Source of the DNA: an uncultured Pseudomonadota bacterium
Lineage (GTDB): Bacteria > Pseudomonadota > Gammaproteobacteria > Methylococcales > Methylomonadaceae
Length of the DNA: 64,000 nt
Reading direction: 5' to 3'
Assembly (NCBI GenBank): GCA_903918375.1
Contig: CAIXED010000052.1
Span: 32,474-96,473, forward strand
This document shows, piece by piece, positions 1-8,030 of the stretch. Each line of letters starts with the position of its first letter. Positions within the stretch are counted from its first letter, which is position 1. The notes beneath the pieces are model-generated. The model did no database searches. It was not told where the DNA came from and worked only from the letters and a program-made list of their open reading frames with translations. The translations under genes and the position numbers were made by a program.

Positions 1-387
1 ATGGTGTATCACAATACCCATGAAATTGTAGTGATTGCATCGGCTGGTAACGGCATGGTGTCGGGATTTCAAGAGGCGTTGGGGATATTAAACGAAGGTG
101 TCGAGCAAGTGTTATTGGTTTTCTATGAAGAGCCTATACCGATTTTTTTCCCAATCGAGCCGTTTAAATTAGATAGTGGTTTTCCATTGGCTTTAGCGCT
201 CAAGCTAAGGTCTAATTCAAAGCAATTAACTCTAATCGCTCGGCGAATTGAACAACTGCAACAAGAGCAGAGTGAGCACTCAATTCAGTTATTAAAGTTC
301 ATTCGGTTTTTGGTTTCAGATCAATTGAACATAATGCTTGATGGGTTTCAATGTAGTTGGCAATGGGAAAAACATGTCTCGAATTAA
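1..387 (+). CDS. Beta-ketoacyl synthase-like chain-length factor, C-terminal part (partial)
   Basis: The reading frame is open from the first base, so the real start lies left of the window and only the last ~128 residues are seen. The segment begins with a short strand (EIVVIASAGNGM) followed by low-complexity hydrophobic sequence, compatible with the C-terminal half of the small ketosynthase-like protein found at this place in aryl-polyene clusters. No catalytic Cys or His motif is visible in what remains. It overlaps the next gene by 14 bases. The assignment rests mainly on context: ACPs, ammonia-lyase, MMPL exporter and thioesterase follow on the same strand. Confidence 0.5.
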   Translation: MVYHNTHEIVVIASAGNGMVSGFQEALGILNEGVEQVLLVFYEEPIPIFFPIEPFKLDSGFPLALALKLRSNSKQLTLIARRIEQLQQEQSEHSIQLLKFIRFLVSDQLNIMLDGFQCSWQWEKHVSN

Positions 388-1141
388 CTATGTTTGGCGA
401 TTAATCGCAACCGCAATTAGTTTTATTAGTTTTGGTGTTGGTGGAGTGATTTTGTGGTGGTTTATTTTTCCCGTTGCTAATCAGTTTTCAGGTAGTCAAA
501 AAATAAAAATTAATAGAAACCAAAGAATGGTCCATTATAGTTTTTCTCTGTTTATTGGGCTAATGCATAGGCTAGGGATAATGACTTATGAAGTTATTGG
601 TATTGAAAAACTTAATAAGCCAAAACAATTAGTGGTAGCGAATCATCCAACGCTGATTGATGTTGTATTTTTATTAAGCCGAATTAAACATGCGACTTGT
701 ATTGTGAAAGCGGCATTGCTTAATAATCCAGCTATGCGAGGCCCTATTTTAAATGCTGGGTATATTAGCAATGAAAATTCTGAAATGATGATTGATCAAT
801 GTTCGGAATATTTAAAATCAGGCGGATGTTTAATTGTTTTTCCAGAAGGAACTCGAAGCCAAGCTGATAAACTTTCGCCTTTTCAAAGAGGCGCAGCCGC
901 TATCGCATTAAAATCAAATTGTATAATCACCCCTGTAACGATTACCTGTAACCCAAGTACACTGACAAAAGCAGAGGCTTGGTATCAAATACCTAAGAAG
1001 AAATTTCATTTGAGAATGGTGGTCGGGGATGATATTGGTTTTGATGAGTTTTATGATGCTCAATCAAGACCAATTGCAGTTCGGCGCTTAACAGAAAAGC
1101 TAACAGATTATTTTACAAAAACAAAAAAATATTATGAATGA
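374..1141 (+). CDS. 1-acylglycerol-3-phosphate acyltransferase-like protein (PlsC family)
   Basis: This 255-residue protein should transfer an acyl chain from a carrier (ACP or CoA) to a lysophospholipid or similar acceptor at the inner membrane. The PlsC-family signature is intact: an HX4D motif (NHPTLID, His91/Asp96) and the acceptor-binding FPEGTR motif at about 156-161. A hydrophobic stretch near residues 10-35 looks like a membrane anchor. The start at 374 was chosen over an in-frame ATG at 338 because it overlaps the upstream gene by only 14 bases and puts the anchor close to the N terminus. The next ACP starts inside its end (8-base overlap), indicating translational coupling. In an aryl-polyene setting it probably places the polyene on a glycerol-type lipid. 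Confidence 0.8.
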   Translation: MSRINYVWRLIATAISFISFGVGGVILWWFIFPVANQFSGSQKIKINRNQRMVHYSFSLFIGLMHRLGIMTYEVIGIEKLNKPKQLVVANHPTLIDVVFLLSRIKHATCIVKAALLNNPAMRGPILNAGYISNENSEMMIDQCSEYLKSGGCLIVFPEGTRSQADKLSPFQRGAAAIALKSNCIITPVTITCNPSTLTKAEAWYQIPKKKFHLRMVVGDDIGFDEFYDAQSRPIAVRRLTEKLTDYFTKTKKYYE

Positions 1142-1391
1142 ACTGGAAATAGAAATAAAAAAACTCATTGTTGATACGCTGGCTTTAGACGATGTGGATT
1201 TTGATGATATTGATAGTCAGGCACCACTTTTTAACGAAGGATTGGGCTTGGATTCAATTGATGCTTTAGAGTTAGGTTTGGCGATTAGAAAAAAATATAA
1301 TATTAAAATTGATGCTGAAAAAGATGATGTTGTAAAAATATTTTCATCTGTTTCAGCATTAAGTCACTATATTAAAACAGCTAAAGCCTGA
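1134..1391 (+). CDS. Acyl carrier protein (first of two)
   Basis: An 85-residue acidic, helical protein with the phosphopantetheine attachment motif LDSIDALEL; Ser41 would carry the prosthetic arm. It would shuttle the growing polyene or its aryl starter between cluster enzymes. Length is normal for a free-standing ACP. It overlaps the acyltransferase upstream by 8 bases and is followed after 7 bases by a second ACP, the doublet usually seen in aryl-polyene clusters. It differs clearly from a housekeeping AcpP, which would sit next to fabD/fabG/fabF. Confidence 0.9.
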   Translation: MNELEIEIKKLIVDTLALDDVDFDDIDSQAPLFNEGLGLDSIDALELGLAIRKKYNIKIDAEKDDVVKIFSSVSALSHYIKTAKA

Positions 1392-1398
1392 GGTTAAC

Positions 1399-1647
1399 AT
1401 GGAAAATCGTCAAGAGATATTGGCAACCATTCAAGAGATTATGGTTGATATGTTTGAATTGGATCCTGAAAAAGTCACGCTAGAGGCTAGATTATATGAG
1501 GATCTTGATTTTGATAGTATTGATGCGGTTGATATGATTGTAAGATTAAAGGAAATTACAGGGAAAACGGTTAAACCTGAGGATTTCAAATCGGCACGAA
1601 CTATTAATGATGTTGTTGAGGCTGTTTTTAATCTAATCAATAGTTAA
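1399..1647 (+). CDS. Acyl carrier protein (second of two)
   Basis: An 82-residue acyl carrier protein with the motif FDSIDAVDM; Ser40 is the expected phosphopantetheine site. It differs from the preceding ACP over most of its length, so the pair is not a recent duplication and the two probably load different groups (for example aryl starter versus extender chain). That division of labour is inference. A GAGG-type ribosome binding site (tgaggttaac) precedes the ATG, and the next gene begins one base after the stop. Confidence 0.9.
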   Translation: MENRQEILATIQEIMVDMFELDPEKVTLEARLYEDLDFDSIDAVDMIVRLKEITGKTVKPEDFKSARTINDVVEAVFNLINS

Positions 1648-1648
1648 T

Positions 1649-2200
1649 ATGCGTGGATTAGTAAAAGCATTGATCATTTTGATAATGCTTATTTACCCAA
1701 TAATTGTGTATTGCGGTTTGCAATATTATGAACCACGTATATTGGCTATTGTTATGGTATCGCTATTTTTGCTGAGATTAGTCTTTTTTGATCAAATTAA
1801 AAATAAAATATTGGGTTTAGTGGTTTGTGCCTATTTTGTTTTAGTGGTATGGACTAATCAACTGATTTCATTGCAGTTTTATCCTGTTGTAATGAGTTTT
1901 ACTTTGTTGTTGATTTTTACATTAAGTTTGTTTTTTCCTCCACCTATTATTGAGAAAATTGCCCGTATCAGTCAGCCCGATTTGCCACCAGAGGCTGTCG
2001 TTTACACAAGAAAAGTTAATATTGTTTGGTGTGTTTTTTTTGCAGTAAATGGTGTGGTTGCTTTACTGACAGCATTATGGGCAAGTTTTGAAATCTGGAC
2101 GTTGTATAATGGATTGATTTCTTATTTATTGATGGGGATTTTGTTTGTTGCAGAATATGCAGTAAGGCAGAAATTGATTAAACAGAATGTCAATGATTAA
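1649..2200 (+). CDS. Small polytopic membrane protein of the aryl-polyene cluster (COG4648-like)
   Basis: A 183-residue, very hydrophobic protein with about five predicted membrane spans (first near residues 5-25, last near 150-172) and a short soluble loop around residues 98-120 (ISQPDLPPEAVVYTRKVN). A conserved small membrane protein of this size sits between the ACPs and the AMP-ligase in many aryl-polyene clusters; its biochemical role is not known to me. It starts one base after the ACP stop and overlaps the ligase gene by 14 bases, so it is part of the same translational unit. Confidence 0.65.
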   Translation: MRGLVKALIILIMLIYPIIVYCGLQYYEPRILAIVMVSLFLLRLVFFDQIKNKILGLVVCAYFVLVVWTNQLISLQFYPVVMSFTLLLIFTLSLFFPPPIIEKIARISQPDLPPEAVVYTRKVNIVWCVFFAVNGVVALLTALWASFEIWTLYNGLISYLLMGILFVAEYAVRQKLIKQNVND

Positions 2201-3836
2201 TCTATCAGAAATTAATTCGACAAAATTAGATCATCCGGCTGCTTTTCACAATGGCAGTTATTTTTCTTTCAATCAGTTTAAAAGACAAGTTAATTTTTGG
2301 ACTGGAGTTTTTCTAAAACAACCTAATAAAAAATTCGCGCTCTATAGTCACGATACTTATCCATTTGCCGTTTTGTTTTTTGCACTTTTACAAGCCAGTA
2401 AACAAATATGGATTCCGGGAAATAATCTGCCTGCTACTGCTCGAGAACTTGAGAAATTAGGTTGTCAGCTAATAGGCGATTGGTTAGAAAAATTTGATTA
2501 TCAATTGACAAAACAATCAGATAATCAATTTCCGTTAATTGATTTAAAAAATGATGTTGTTGTTTTATTTACGTCGGGATCTAATGGATTACCAAAGCAA
2601 GTCGCCAAATCAATTCAGCAATTACAAAATGAAATTAATTGTTTGGAAAAACAATGGGGGCATGAGCTTGAAGATTGCCAAATTTATGCCAGTGTCAGTC
2701 ATCAGCATATTTATGGTTTATTGTTTAGAGTATTATGGCCATTAGCTAGTGGGCGTTGTTTTAATAGTCAAAATAGATGGTATAAAAATAATCATCAGTC
2801 TATTTGTTGGATTAGCTGTCCTGCTCATTTAAAAAGATTGGATTTTTATGCTGCTTGGATTGATTTATCCAAGGTGCGGATGATTTTCAGTTCTGGCGGT
2901 GTTTTACCTTGTTTGGTTTCAGAGGCAATTAGTAATCAATATAGCATTGTGCCAAATGAAATATATGGCAGTACAGAAACTGGCGGTATCGCTTGGCGAC
3001 AATATCCCAGTCAAACTTGGACGTTATTTGAAAGTTTAAAATTAGATGCAGAGGGGGACGATGTTTTACTGTATTCACCTTATTTGCCCGATGCTAATGG
3101 GTATTTAATTGAGGATAGTCTTCAATTTGAAGCTGATAATAAGTTTAAACTTTTGGGTAGAAAAGATACTGTAGTCAAAATAGAAGAAAAAAGATTGTCA
3201 TTAACGGCTTTTGAGTTTTTATTAACTGATAGTGTTTGGGTTAATGAAGCGGTGGCGATTAAATTAATAACGAATCGAGAATGTATTGCCGTAATCGCTG
3301 TTTTATCTGAAGAAGGCCAGCAATATAAGAATGATTTTGGTCGGAAAGCTTTGATTGATATTTTAAGGTTAAAGTGTTTAGAAAGTTTTGAGGCTTTGTT
3401 CTTGCCAAGAAAATGGATTTTTATTAATACAATGCCTGTTAATAGTCAAGGAAAAATAGATAAATTATTGTTATATTATTTTTTTGACCTAAATACTAAA
3501 AAATATCCGCTTGTTAAACAATTATCGCTTGATAATCAATCGGTGTCTCTTGATATAAAAGTTAGTAAAAAACTGATGTATTTTGCGGATCATTTTCGTG
3601 ATTTTCCAATTCTTCCCGGCGTGATTCAAGTAGGGTGGGTAGAGCATTTTGCTAAATTATTATTGCCAATTCATGCGAATTTCAGCCATATGGAAGTGAT
3701 TAAATTTATTAAGCCAATTTTGCCGGGTGTTGAATTAAATCTAAAATTAGATTGGCAACCTGATAAAGGTAAGTTGACATTTGGTTATACACTCAGTGGC
3801 GAAGTTGTTAGTTCTGGTCGCATTCTTTATCGATAA
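2187..3836 (+). CDS. Fused AMP-dependent acyl/aryl-ACP ligase and FabA/FabZ-like dehydratase
   Basis: A 549-residue two-domain protein. Residues ~1-430 form an ANL-superfamily adenylating enzyme: a phosphate-binding loop LFTSGSNGLPKQ near 127-138, the A5 motif IYGSTETGG near 257-267, and a hinge and C-terminal lid ending in a GKIDK lysine motif. This part should activate the aryl acid starter and load it on ACP. Residues ~440-549 resemble a hot-dog dehydratase: HFRDFPILPGVIQ matches the FabZ/FabA HFPxxPxxPGV pattern and would dehydrate 3-hydroxyacyl-ACP. Related clusters usually carry these as separate genes, so the fusion is notable. Start is 2187, or 2193 (second ATG). Confidence 0.8.
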   Translation: MSMINLSEINSTKLDHPAAFHNGSYFSFNQFKRQVNFWTGVFLKQPNKKFALYSHDTYPFAVLFFALLQASKQIWIPGNNLPATARELEKLGCQLIGDWLEKFDYQLTKQSDNQFPLIDLKNDVVVLFTSGSNGLPKQVAKSIQQLQNEINCLEKQWGHELEDCQIYASVSHQHIYGLLFRVLWPLASGRCFNSQNRWYKNNHQSICWISCPAHLKRLDFYAAWIDLSKVRMIFSSGGVLPCLVSEAISNQYSIVPNEIYGSTETGGIAWRQYPSQTWTLFESLKLDAEGDDVLLYSPYLPDANGYLIEDSLQFEADNKFKLLGRKDTVVKIEEKRLSLTAFEFLLTDSVWVNEAVAIKLITNRECIAVIAVLSEEGQQYKNDFGRKALIDILRLKCLESFEALFLPRKWIFINTMPVNSQGKIDKLLLYYFFDLNTKKYPLVKQLSLDNQSVSLDIKVSKKLMYFADHFRDFPILPGVIQVGWVEHFAKLLLPIHANFSHMEVIKFIKPILPGVELNLKLDWQPDKGKLTFGYTLSGEVVSSGRILYR

Positions 3837-3842
3837 AATAAT

Positions 3843-4577
3843 ATGAGATTTTGTATAGTCATCCCTGTTTATAATCATGACTCAGCAGTTTTAAGTGTAT
3901 TAGAAAACTTAAACAAGTTTCAATTGCCTTGTATTTTGATTAATGATGGTAGTTCAGTGGAATGTGGTCAAAACTTATTTCGATATGCTCAAGACAGAGC
4001 AGATTGGGTGACGCTGATAAATAGACCGGAAAATGGTGGTAAAGGCATCGCGGTTTTAGATGGTTTTAAATATGCTATCGCTACAGGTTTTACTCATGCA
4101 ATACAAATTGATGCCGATGGTCAGCATAATACAAATGATATTCCGATGATACTTGAAATGAGTCGGAACTCACCGAATCAGCTGATATTTGGTAAGCCAG
4201 TTTATGAAAGTTGCGCGCCGTTAAGTCGTAGATATGGGCGCTATATTGCTAATTTTTGGGTTTGGGTAAATACATTATCGTTTGCAATTGCAGATGGTAT
4301 GTGTGGATTTCGACTTTATCCTTTACATGCTGTACAAAAAATTTTAAATAATGACATTAAACTGGAGTCAGGAATGGCTTTTGATATTGATATTGCTGTT
4401 CGACTTTATTGGGAAAAATTTGATGTTATTAATTTTTCTACCATAGTCACTTATCCGTTAGATGGTATTTCACATTACAAAATATTGAACGATAACTGGC
4501 AAATTACTAAAACACATACAAAATTATTTTTTGGTATGTTGTATCGTGTTATTGACCTGATGGCTAGACATTTTTAA
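3843..4577 (+). CDS. Family 2 glycosyltransferase
   Basis: A 244-residue GT2 protein with a GT-A fold signature: N-terminal IVIPVYNHD, the nucleotide-sugar strand ILINDGSS (31-38) and the metal-binding DAD triad in IDADGQH (90-92). It has no obvious C-terminal membrane domain, unlike polyprenyl-phosphate mannosyltransferases. It would add a sugar or polyol to a lipid-linked acceptor in the cytosol. The gene follows the ligase after 6 bases and shares a TAATG junction with the next acyltransferase. In aryl-polyene clusters a GT2 and an LpxL-like acyltransferase regularly occur together; the exact donor cannot be read from sequence. Confidence 0.85.
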   Translation: MRFCIVIPVYNHDSAVLSVLENLNKFQLPCILINDGSSVECGQNLFRYAQDRADWVTLINRPENGGKGIAVLDGFKYAIATGFTHAIQIDADGQHNTNDIPMILEMSRNSPNQLIFGKPVYESCAPLSRRYGRYIANFWVWVNTLSFAIADGMCGFRLYPLHAVQKILNNDIKLESGMAFDIDIAVRLYWEKFDVINFSTIVTYPLDGISHYKILNDNWQITKTHTKLFFGMLYRVIDLMARHF

Positions 4578-5500
4578 TGAAGCAAACAAAACATTGGGCC
4601 GATTTTCAAGAGAAAAGTTCTCTTTTAGGTATTCGCTTATTATTTGATATTTATCGGTTTTTTGGCAAAAGGATTGCTGGTCTGATTTTATATCCAGTGG
4701 TATTTTATTATTGGTTGACTAATAAACCAGCCAGATTAGCCAGTTACAATTATTTGCGTCGATTATCGCTCTATGCGCCACAATCTAAAATTGATGATTC
4801 GATTGGTTTTAGCTTGAAACATTTTTTTAGTTTTGCAGACTCAATAGTCGATAAATTAGCTGGCTGGTGTGGTTTGTTGCCGGAAACGCATTTTGAGTAT
4901 CAAGGAAGAGATCTATTGGTGGCAGAATTAAATGCCGGTAGAGGTGTGTTGCTTTTGGGGTCTCATTTTGGCAATCTCGAATTATGTAGAGTGATTGCTA
5001 ATCATCAAGAAGATATAAAAATTAATGTTTTAGTTCATACTAAACATGCTCAAAAATTTAATCACTTACTTAAACAATACAACGCTAAAAGTAGTCTGAA
5101 TTTGTTTCAAGTTACCGATATTGATATGAGTACCGTAATGATGTTGGCTGATAAAATTGATAATGGCGAATTAGTTATTATCGCGGCGGATAGAGTGCCG
5201 GTGAATAATAATCGAAGAACAACGCAAGTTAGCTTTCTTGGTGGTTTAGCAGCCTTTCCGCAAGGGCCATATATTTTAGGTTCGTTATTAGCTTGTCCGA
5301 TTTATACTGTGTTTTGTGTGAAAGATAAAAATAATTACAAAATTAATTTCGAGCTTTTTAGTCAAAAACTGATGTGGTCTAAATCTGATAGAGAATATGA
5401 AATTGCACAGTATGTACAGCTTTATGCAAAACGATTAGAGGCTCAGGTTTTGAAAGCACCTTTGCAGTGGTTTAATTTTTATGAATTTTGGATAGGTTGA
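4577..5500 (+). CDS. LpxL/HtrB-like lysophospholipid or lipid A-type acyltransferase
   Basis: A 307-residue protein of the bacterial lauroyl/myristoyl acyltransferase family. The catalytic HX4E motif is present as GSHFGNLE (His130/Glu135), and an N-terminal hydrophobic segment (~residues 30-48) would anchor it to the inner membrane. It overlaps the GT2 gene by one base (TAATG). Within the cluster it probably transfers an acyl or aryl-polyenoyl chain from ACP onto the glycosylated lipid. It is not a housekeeping lipid A enzyme by context; substrate identity is inference. Confidence 0.85.
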   Translation: MKQTKHWADFQEKSSLLGIRLLFDIYRFFGKRIAGLILYPVVFYYWLTNKPARLASYNYLRRLSLYAPQSKIDDSIGFSLKHFFSFADSIVDKLAGWCGLLPETHFEYQGRDLLVAELNAGRGVLLLGSHFGNLELCRVIANHQEDIKINVLVHTKHAQKFNHLLKQYNAKSSLNLFQVTDIDMSTVMMLADKIDNGELVIIAADRVPVNNNRRTTQVSFLGGLAAFPQGPYILGSLLACPIYTVFCVKDKNNYKINFELFSQKLMWSKSDREYEIAQYVQLYAKRLEAQVLKAPLQWFNFYEFWIG

Positions 5501-5504
5501 TTAG

Positions 5505-7037
5505 ATGGATCAAGATCAAATAGTATTTGATGGCTCATGTTTGACAATTGAAAATATTGTTGATGTTGCAAGACAAAACAATCAATATCACTTATCTAAT
5601 CAAAATCAATTTGTTGAGCGTATTGATAAAGGTGCAGCTTTTGTTGATAAGCTACTTAAAGAAGATCAATGTGTTTATGGTGTCACTACTGGATACGGTG
5701 ATTCTTGTACTGTGGCTGTTCCTTTGGATTTGGTAGATCAATTACCCATACATTTATATACTTTTCATGGTTGTGGAATGGGTGATTCTTTTAATGTTGA
5801 AGAAACACGAGCTATCCTAGCAACACGATTAAATAGTTTGGCTAAGGGGTTTTCAGGTGTTAGATATAGTTTACTAAATCAAATTTATCAATTATTAATA
5901 TTTAATATAAATCCATTAATTCCCAAAGAAGGCTCAGTGGGTGCGAGTGGTGATTTAACCCCATTATCCTATCTCGCGGCTGTTTTAGCTGGTGAAAGAG
6001 AAGTGATTTATCAAGGTCAGCAACAAACTACAGCGGTTGTTTTTGCCGAATTAAATATTAAGCCGCTTAAATTTAAGCCAAAAGAAGTGTTGGCTATTAT
6101 GAATGGCACAGCAGCGATGACCGGGGTCGCTTGTCTTGCTTGGTATCGTGCTGAATATCTTTCCAGATTAATTACCCGAATTACCAGTATCGCTATCTTA
6201 GCCTTGCAAGGAAATGACTATCACTATGATGCTAAATTATTTTCTTTAAAGCCGCATCAAGGACAAAGTCAAGTTGCCAGTCGAATTCGTCAGGATTTAT
6301 TGATAACAGGCGATGTCCCGCGTAATGATGGTCGTTTGCAAGATCGTTACTCGCTTCGTTGTGCGCCTCATATTATTGGTGTGCTTGAAGATGCGTTGCC
6401 TTTTCTAAGGCAATTGATAGAAACCGAACTGAATAGCGTGACCGATAATCCCATCATTGATTTTGAAACTGAGCGAGTTTTACATGGCGGGCATTTTTAT
6501 GGTGGACATATTGCAATGGCAATGGATACTTTGAAAGTCGCTGTTGCCAATTTAGCCGATCTTTTAGACAGGCAGTTCGCTCAATTGGTTGATACAAAAT
6601 TTAATCAAGGATTACCGGCTAATTTATCGGGTGCCGCTAATGATCAGTTGATGTTAAATCATGGTTTTAAAGCGCTTCAAATAGCGGTGTCATCTTGGAC
6701 GGCTGAGGCTTTGAAATTAACTATGCCAGCCAGTGTCTTTTCAAGATCCACCGAATGTCATAATCAAGACAAAGTGAGTATGGGCACTATTGCTGCTCGT
6801 GATTGTATTCGTGTATTGGAATTGACCGAACAGGCCGCTGCCGCTTTACTTATCGCCACAGTGCAAGCGCTTGAATTAAGAGATAAGCAGTTTCCTGTGA
6901 GTAATGACATTCAACAAACAATTACCAGCTTGCGAAATCACGTTGCTTTTTTAACCGTTGATAGGGCGCTAGATAGCGAACTTCGGCTTTGTGTGGATTT
7001 GATTCGTAGTCGATATTGGAATTTATATGAAGCCTGA
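5505..7037 (+). CDS. Aromatic amino acid ammonia-lyase (HAL/PAL/TAL family)
   Basis: A 510-residue MIO-type lyase that removes ammonia from an aromatic amino acid. The Ala-Ser-Gly triad that cyclises into the MIO cofactor is at 147-149 (SVGASGDLTPLSY). A catalytic Tyr lies in VYGVTTGYG (Tyr58) and the second conserved Tyr in DRYSLRCAPH. The residues that decide substrate in this family align, by eye, to Phe87-His88 (YTFHGCG), neither the Ser-His of classical HutH nor a clean PAL Phe-Leu. No hut genes are nearby. The neighbours make a cinnamate or coumarate starter for an aryl polyene the likely product. It overlaps the thioesterase gene by 11 bases. Confidence 0.88.
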   Translation: MDQDQIVFDGSCLTIENIVDVARQNNQYHLSNQNQFVERIDKGAAFVDKLLKEDQCVYGVTTGYGDSCTVAVPLDLVDQLPIHLYTFHGCGMGDSFNVEETRAILATRLNSLAKGFSGVRYSLLNQIYQLLIFNINPLIPKEGSVGASGDLTPLSYLAAVLAGEREVIYQGQQQTTAVVFAELNIKPLKFKPKEVLAIMNGTAAMTGVACLAWYRAEYLSRLITRITSIAILALQGNDYHYDAKLFSLKPHQGQSQVASRIRQDLLITGDVPRNDGRLQDRYSLRCAPHIIGVLEDALPFLRQLIETELNSVTDNPIIDFETERVLHGGHFYGGHIAMAMDTLKVAVANLADLLDRQFAQLVDTKFNQGLPANLSGAANDQLMLNHGFKALQIAVSSWTAEALKLTMPASVFSRSTECHNQDKVSMGTIAARDCIRVLELTEQAAAALLIATVQALELRDKQFPVSNDIQQTITSLRNHVAFLTVDRALDSELRLCVDLIRSRYWNLYEA

Positions 7038-7440
7038 AAATTTATCCGCTATTGTCGATATTGAAGTGCCTTTTCATGATGTAGACATGATGACTATTGT
7101 TTGGCATGGTCATTATTGTAAATATTTTGAAATCGCCCGTTGTGCCTTATTGACGCAATTTAATTACAACTACCCGCAAATGCGTGATTCTGGATACAGC
7201 TGGCCAATAGTTGATTTAAGAATACGTTATGTTAAGCCGGCTTATTTTGGTCAAATACTCTCTGTGCGAGCTACCTTGGTGGAATGGGAGAATCGTTTAA
7301 AAATTGAATATTTAATTTTCGATAAACTGAGCGGACAAAAGTTGACTAAGGGATATAGTATTCAAGTCGCAGTTGATATGACTACGCAACAAATGTGTTT
7401 TGAATCTCCGAAAATACTGTTTGATAAATTAGGTCTATGA
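7027..7440 (+). CDS. Acyl-CoA/acyl-ACP thioesterase, 4HBT hot-dog family
   Basis: A 137-residue single hot-dog domain protein. The N-terminal strand and active-site loop VPFHDVDMMTIVWHGHYCKYFE carry the family's Asp (DVD) and the conserved aromatic/His positions, matching YbgC/4-hydroxybenzoyl-CoA thioesterases in length. It would hydrolyse thioesters of stalled or finished chains, or release an aryl acid. It begins 11 bases inside the ammonia-lyase gene and its stop overlaps the next start (ATGA), so it is co-translated with its neighbours. Confidence 0.82.
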   Translation: MKPENLSAIVDIEVPFHDVDMMTIVWHGHYCKYFEIARCALLTQFNYNYPQMRDSGYSWPIVDLRIRYVKPAYFGQILSVRATLVEWENRLKIEYLIFDKLSGQKLTKGYSIQVAVDMTTQQMCFESPKILFDKLGL

Positions 7441-8030
7441 TGATTATTTACCGATTATTTATCTTTATTGCACTCTGTTTGATGGTTGATATGGCGGTGG
7501 CTGAAGACGTTTTGCAGCAAATACAAAATCAGCTAAGCCAGGCGAAAATTGCTAGTGGCCAGTTTCAACAGGAAAAACAACTCAAATTTCTAAAAAAACC
7601 CTTGATTTCAAGTGGCGATTTTACTTATCAACATAAAGTGGGTTTAGTTTGGAAAACCAACTCGCCTTTTACATCTACCTTATTGCTTAGTGAAACCCGC
7701 TTAATTTCAAATCAGATTGAACGTGAAATTCCGATTGGCTTTGGGCGAATCTTTGCCTCAGTATTGGGGGGTGATATTCAGCAACTCGATCAAGATTTTG
7801 TCATTAATAGCCAACTAAAAAACCATACTTGGGATTTAACCCTTAATCCTAAAAACCAAGCCCTGTCCAAAGCAATTGTTATGCTTAAACTCACTGGTGA
7901 CAGTGAATTAAGATTGCTTGAAATTCATGAAGTGAATGGCAATGTCGCACGAATACAGTTTGACAAAATAACTCATCCGACAGAGTTAAGCCCGCAACAG
8001 GTAACAGACTTTGAACAATTATTACCCTAA
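7437..8030 (+). CDS. LolA-like outer-membrane lipid/lipoprotein carrier protein
   Basis: A 197-residue periplasmic protein with a signal peptide (hydrophobic ~residues 4-20, cleavage near AVAED). The mature part has the LolA-type pattern GQFQQEKQLKFLKKPLISSGDF followed by alternating strands. Aryl-polyene clusters carry a dedicated LolA homologue thought to move the polyene lipid across the periplasm; this one is distinct from the chromosomal lolA, which would lie next to ftsK or rarA. ATGA overlap with the thioesterase; its end overlaps the exporter gene by 20 bases. Confidence 0.8.
   Translation: MMIIYRLFIFIALCLMVDMAVAEDVLQQIQNQLSQAKIASGQFQQEKQLKFLKKPLISSGDFTYQHKVGLVWKTNSPFTSTLLLSETRLISNQIEREIPIGFGRIFASVLGGDIQQLDQDFVINSQLKNHTWDLTLNPKNQALSKAIVMLKLTGDSELRLLEIHEVNGNVARIQFDKITHPTELSPQQVTDFEQLLP

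Noticed and set aside
5505..7037. Histidine ammonia-lyase of a hut pathway
   Set aside because: No hutU/hutI/hutG nearby and the Ser-His pair of HutH is not seen; the gene is embedded in an aryl-polyene cluster.
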